Positions 17,101 to 18,593 of a stretch of DNA of 18,593 nucleotides are shown in pieces. Source of the DNA: CAYLZN01 sp964387935 (GTDB lineage: Bacteria; Acidobacteriota; Vicinamibacteria; Vicinamibacterales; JAFNAJ01); assembly GCA_964387935.1 (NCBI GenBank), contig CAYLZN010000087.1:1-18593 (forward strand), written 5' to 3'. The notes beneath the pieces are model-generated. The model was not told the origin of the DNA. It was given only the letters and a program-made list of their open reading frames with translations, and did no database searches. Within the stretch, counting starts at the first letter, position 1. The number at the start of each line of letters is the position of its first letter. A program made the translations under genes and the position numbers.

Positions 17101-18068
17101 GCCAGCGGGAAATCGAGCGCGAGATCGACGAACTGGATCGCGGCGTGCAGCTCGGCGCCGTGCTCTTCATCCTGCTCGGCGCCGGCGTGGGGTACTGGCT
17201 GGCCCAACGCATCAGCGACCCGGTCGAGCGGCTGACGCGCGCGTCACAGCGCATCGCCGCCGGCAACCTCGACACGCGGGTGTTCCTCCGGTCCGCCGAC
17301 GAACTCAAGCGCCTGGTCGATGCGTTCAACCGGATGGCGTGGGAACTCCAGCGTCAGCGCAGCCAGCTCGAGCGGACGAACCGCCTCGAAGCCTGGGCGG
17401 ACATGGCGCGACAGGTCGCGCACGACATCAAGAACCCGCTCACCCCGATCCAGCTCTCGGCGGAACACCTGCGTCGGGTGCACCAGGACCGCGGCGAGCC
17501 GCTGTCGCCGGTGCTCGAGAACTGCGTCAACACGATCCTCGCGCAGGTGCGCCTCCTGCGTCAGATCGCGGCCGAGTTCTCGAGCTTCGCGACCACCCCG
17601 GTGCCGCGCCCCGTCGACACGCACGTCCCGGAACTGCTGCGGGAGATCCGCGACGCGTACGCGACTGGCCTCGAGGGCCGTGTGGACATCGTCCTCGAGG
17701 TGGCGCCCGATCTGCCCGCCCTCCTGGTCGATCGCGCCCTGATCGGGCGCGCCCTGACCAACGTGGTCGAGAACGCTCTGCACGCCATGCCGGCCGGGGG
17801 AACGCTGACCCTGCGTGCGGAGCGACAGGCCGGCACGGTCGCCCTCATCGTGACCGACACTGGCGTCGGGATGGACGAGGAGTCCCTGAGCCGCCTCTTC
17901 GAACCGTATTTTTCGACGAAGGCCACCGGCACCGGACTCGGCCTGACGATCGCCAGGCGCAACGTGGAGCTGCACGGCGGCAGCATCGACATCGCCAGCC
18001 AGCGTGGCAGGGGCACGAGCGTGCGGATCCGTCTGCCCGTCCCGCCCGACCCGGCGGCCCCCGTATGA
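14112..18068 (+). CDS. Very large NtrY-like membrane sensor histidine kinase
   Basis: This 1318-residue sensor kinase would autophosphorylate on histidine and pass phosphate to a response regulator not present nearby. The C-terminal core has HAMP (about 1031-1085, starting LAQRISDPVERLTRA), HisKA with H1104 in VAHDIKNPLTPIQLSAEHL (typical of NtrY), N-box N1221 in VVENALHAMP, G1 D1249 in DTGVGMDEE, an F-box-like LFEPYFSTK, and G2 GTGLGLTIAR. The N-terminal 1030 residues contain about 12 TM segments: near 14-30, eight between 241 and 536, then 794-818, 838-866 and 1013-1031. Three extracytoplasmic regions (about 31-240, 537-793 and 867-1012) separate them. Basic loops fall on the predicted cytoplasmic side throughout. 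ATG 14112 is chosen because the upstream frame runs antisense through the divergent membrane-protein gene and has no domain character. The Shine-Dalgarno is weak. The stimulus is unknown. Confidence 0.9.
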   Translation: MRPSHTLVSWRRIALTGMMLGAAVLALAWRLDSRWFGDSPDGPAARAAHEVAEALGDRTRALRRAVDGLAGDPALGQALMAGEDGARSTFDRLALARLDEPAGQLAITVYSADGHVVAWHGRGSSLSAERLATRPTLFVLPQNSGLRLALVASVAADPAAPRGVGSIAGEILLGPARGVDPQGRVRHDIDTGLGPVRVLPATDPEAGAAGDAVVLRDLDGQPLVLARVDPATIAATRQYWWTLGLGAVGFVLATTLLLLGAALADWRDSGSRRRFQAGTLGLVGLLALARFVAWGTVPPAWHAPPPLTVAGAAGSWASALTRSPLDLLFHALLLLALVGLGASVIEYRRLTDRERRRSPEASLSQALQFLVSQVAAGALAALVFVAFALVLRFAVEHLRLDVLRLSLHPYHAGRLLSLAAIVLLHAAALWCAVLVLVRGIVGWRVSSVRPARTLGLVTLWTLPALLLAIVAVWRDWRLPVGPLLLCVAVAVTIALAWRKGSRAYRHGSQARRVVFAICALIVPSLLVYPLLVAEATAHTRRSIVSQYAVEALAHPRTLLTRLTEAQRLVDAIPDLADRVGAVPQAARLDTETAFALWRQTALATWHLTSAVEVYNRDGVLVSRFALNLPEYEPRSQRYQATSCAWEIFGEAAPFGADERRMLHAERGVCDEAGRVTGALVLHVMLDYATLSFISSQNPYFELSRGRASDVHDATPGQDVGLVIYGWGRTPIFTTTRRAWPLQDDLFQRLYQSNDGFWTELVLAGERSQVYFVNDRDGIYALTSPAFSRFDHGVHLAELATLGALTALSALLFASLFQRLAWRAPWTGRRLLREVRTSFSRKLFIAFVAATIAPVLILAFAIRAYVASRLRSDIEAEAARTAGVAQRVIEETLTAERRGEVVPAALDDDALVWISRVIDQDVNVYVGPQLVATSERDLFASGQLPTRLDHTVYRAIVLDRLPSHVGEDEIAGLRYLMAAAPVRPGGQPAVLTVPFTLRQREIEREIDELDRGVQLGAVLFILLGAGVGYWLAQRISDPVERLTRASQRIAAGNLDTRVFLRSADELKRLVDAFNRMAWELQRQRSQLERTNRLEAWADMARQVAHDIKNPLTPIQLSAEHLRRVHQDRGEPLSPVLENCVNTILAQVRLLRQIAAEFSSFATTPVPRPVDTHVPELLREIRDAYATGLEGRVDIVLEVAPDLPALLVDRALIGRALTNVVENALHAMPAGGTLTLRAERQAGTVALIVTDTGVGMDEESLSRLFEPYFSTKATGTGLGLTIARRNVELHGGSIDIASQRGRGTSVRIRLPVPPDPAAPV

Positions 18069-18071
18069 GCG

Positions 18072-18593
18072 TCAGAGCGCGCGTGGTCCCTGGGTGCTAC
18101 GTTCGGCAGGCGGGAGGGCCCCCAAACCCGGGGGCGGGTCCGCGGGGTCGGAGTGCGGCACAGCGGCGTCAGGCGAGGTGGCCGCAGGCCGTCTGATGCG
18201 CCAGACCGCCATCTCGACGAATCCCGAGATCAGATACGTGTAGGCCAGCGTCACCAGGCTCCACTGCGGCTCCGCGGCGATCGCCGCCATGACCACGGCC
18301 AGGACGATCATCTTGCGCGCCGAACGGGGCGACCGGAGGTCGAACGTCTTGAAGCTCCGGTAGCGCACCGTGCTGATCATCAGAAACGCCGGCACCAGCA
18401 CCATCGGCAGGGCGAGCGCCGCCAGCCAGTCCTGCAGGCCGTAGGGATACGCGAACACCGTCGCGGCCGGTACCGCGGCTGCCGCCGGACTCGGCATCCC
18501 GATGAAGTAGCGACGGTCGTGGGGTGCGGCGACGGCGATGTTGAACCGGGCGAGCCGGATGTCACTCCGCGCCTCGTAGAGGCCGAGCACGGT
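18072..18593 (-). CDS. pssA: CDP-diacylglycerol-serine O-phosphatidyltransferase (5' end outside window)
   Basis: This is the C-terminal 173 residues of a PssA-type CDP-alcohol phosphatidyltransferase, the membrane enzyme that makes phosphatidylserine, precursor of phosphatidylethanolamine. The frame is open at base 18593, so the conserved DG-x2-AR-x8-G-x3-D-x3-D catalytic motif lies off the right edge. The visible part has RLARFNI followed by FIGMPSPAAA, the combination seen after the catalytic motif in PssA. It then shows hydrophobic membrane segments (PMVLVPAFLMIS, KMIVLAVVMAAIAA, LAYTYLISGFVEMAVW) with a basic TVRYRSFKTFD loop between. A low-complexity Pro/Ala tail of about 35 residues follows, not typical of the family core. 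Its stop lies 3 bp from the convergent kinase stop. Another CDP-alcohol transferase is possible, but the RLARFN/PSPAAA pair favours PssA. Confidence 0.85.
   Translation of the reverse strand, partial: TVLGLYEARSDIRLARFNIAVAAPHDRRYFIGMPSPAAAAVPAATVFAYPYGLQDWLAALALPMVLVPAFLMISTVRYRSFKTFDLRSPRSARKMIVLAVVMAAIAAEPQWSLVTLAYTYLISGFVEMAVWRIRRPAATSPDAAVPHSDPADPPPGLGALPPAERSTQGPRAL
18118..18135. repeat. Perfect 6-bp GC inverted repeat near convergent gene ends
   Basis: GCCCCC (18118-18123) and GGGGGC (18130-18135) form a perfect 6-bp stem with a 6-nt AAACCC loop. It lies about 50 nt past the sensor kinase stop and inside the Pro-rich tail codons of pssA. There is no T-tract on either side, so it is not a canonical intrinsic terminator. 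It could simply reflect Pro/Gly codons in GC-rich DNA. It is listed because it is the only hairpin noticed at this convergent junction. Confidence 0.25.

Noticed and set aside
15401..18196. A 931-codon open frame on the plus strand in another frame of the sensor kinase gene
   Set aside because: It is an Arg/Pro/Ala-rich shadow of the kinase frame, which carries all the recognisable kinase motifs.

Overview
This is an 18.6 kb window of very GC-rich, gene-dense chromosomal DNA from a Gram-negative bacterium. An LPS-export ABC system (lptB and an lptC/lptA-like gene) implies an outer membrane. GC content, the large LptC/LptA-type protein and the giant NtrY-like kinase would fit Acidobacteriota (for example a Vicinamibacteria-like lineage). 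That assignment is inference from general character, not from a marker gene.

Region 1 (1 to about 10,628, minus strand) is one compact housekeeping operon. In transcription order it is guaA, dnaE, accA, recJ, a fused lptC/lptA-like gene and lptB, which runs off the left edge. Spacings are 0, 41, 18, 21 and -1 nt, so one transcript is likely. A good sigma70-type promoter (TCGTCA-N17-TATAAT) sits just upstream of guaA. The operon joins GMP synthesis, replicative DNA polymerase, the first step of fatty-acid synthesis, a repair exonuclease and LPS transport. dnaE-accA adjacency is also known in E. coli.

Region 2 (10,610-11,824, plus strand) is a divergent gene for a secreted or periplasmic beta-propeller protein with PQQ/BamB-type repeats. 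Its start lies inside the guaA promoter, and the -10 elements of the two directions overlap.

Region 3 (11,781-14,029, minus strand) is a two-gene unit: a multi-pass membrane protein of unknown function, translationally coupled (ATGA) to a PLP-dependent fold-type I aminotransferase. The 3' end of the aminotransferase gene overlaps the beta-propeller gene tail-to-tail by 44 bp.

Region 4 (14,112-18,068, plus strand) encodes a 1318-residue, roughly 12-TM NtrY-like sensor histidine kinase. It has three predicted extracytoplasmic segments and no adjacent response regulator. It converges, with a 3-bp gap, on region 5 (18,072-18,593, minus strand), the C-terminal part of a CDP-diacylglycerol-serine O-phosphatidyltransferase gene (pssA) cut by the right edge.

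No tRNA, rRNA, mobile element, CRISPR array, attachment site or defence system was seen, and no intergenic stretch exceeds about 100 bp. This is mostly a core-genome region. The points most worth a second look are the lptC/lptA fusion, the giant orphan kinase, the symmetric divergent promoter and the tail-to-tail gene overlaps.
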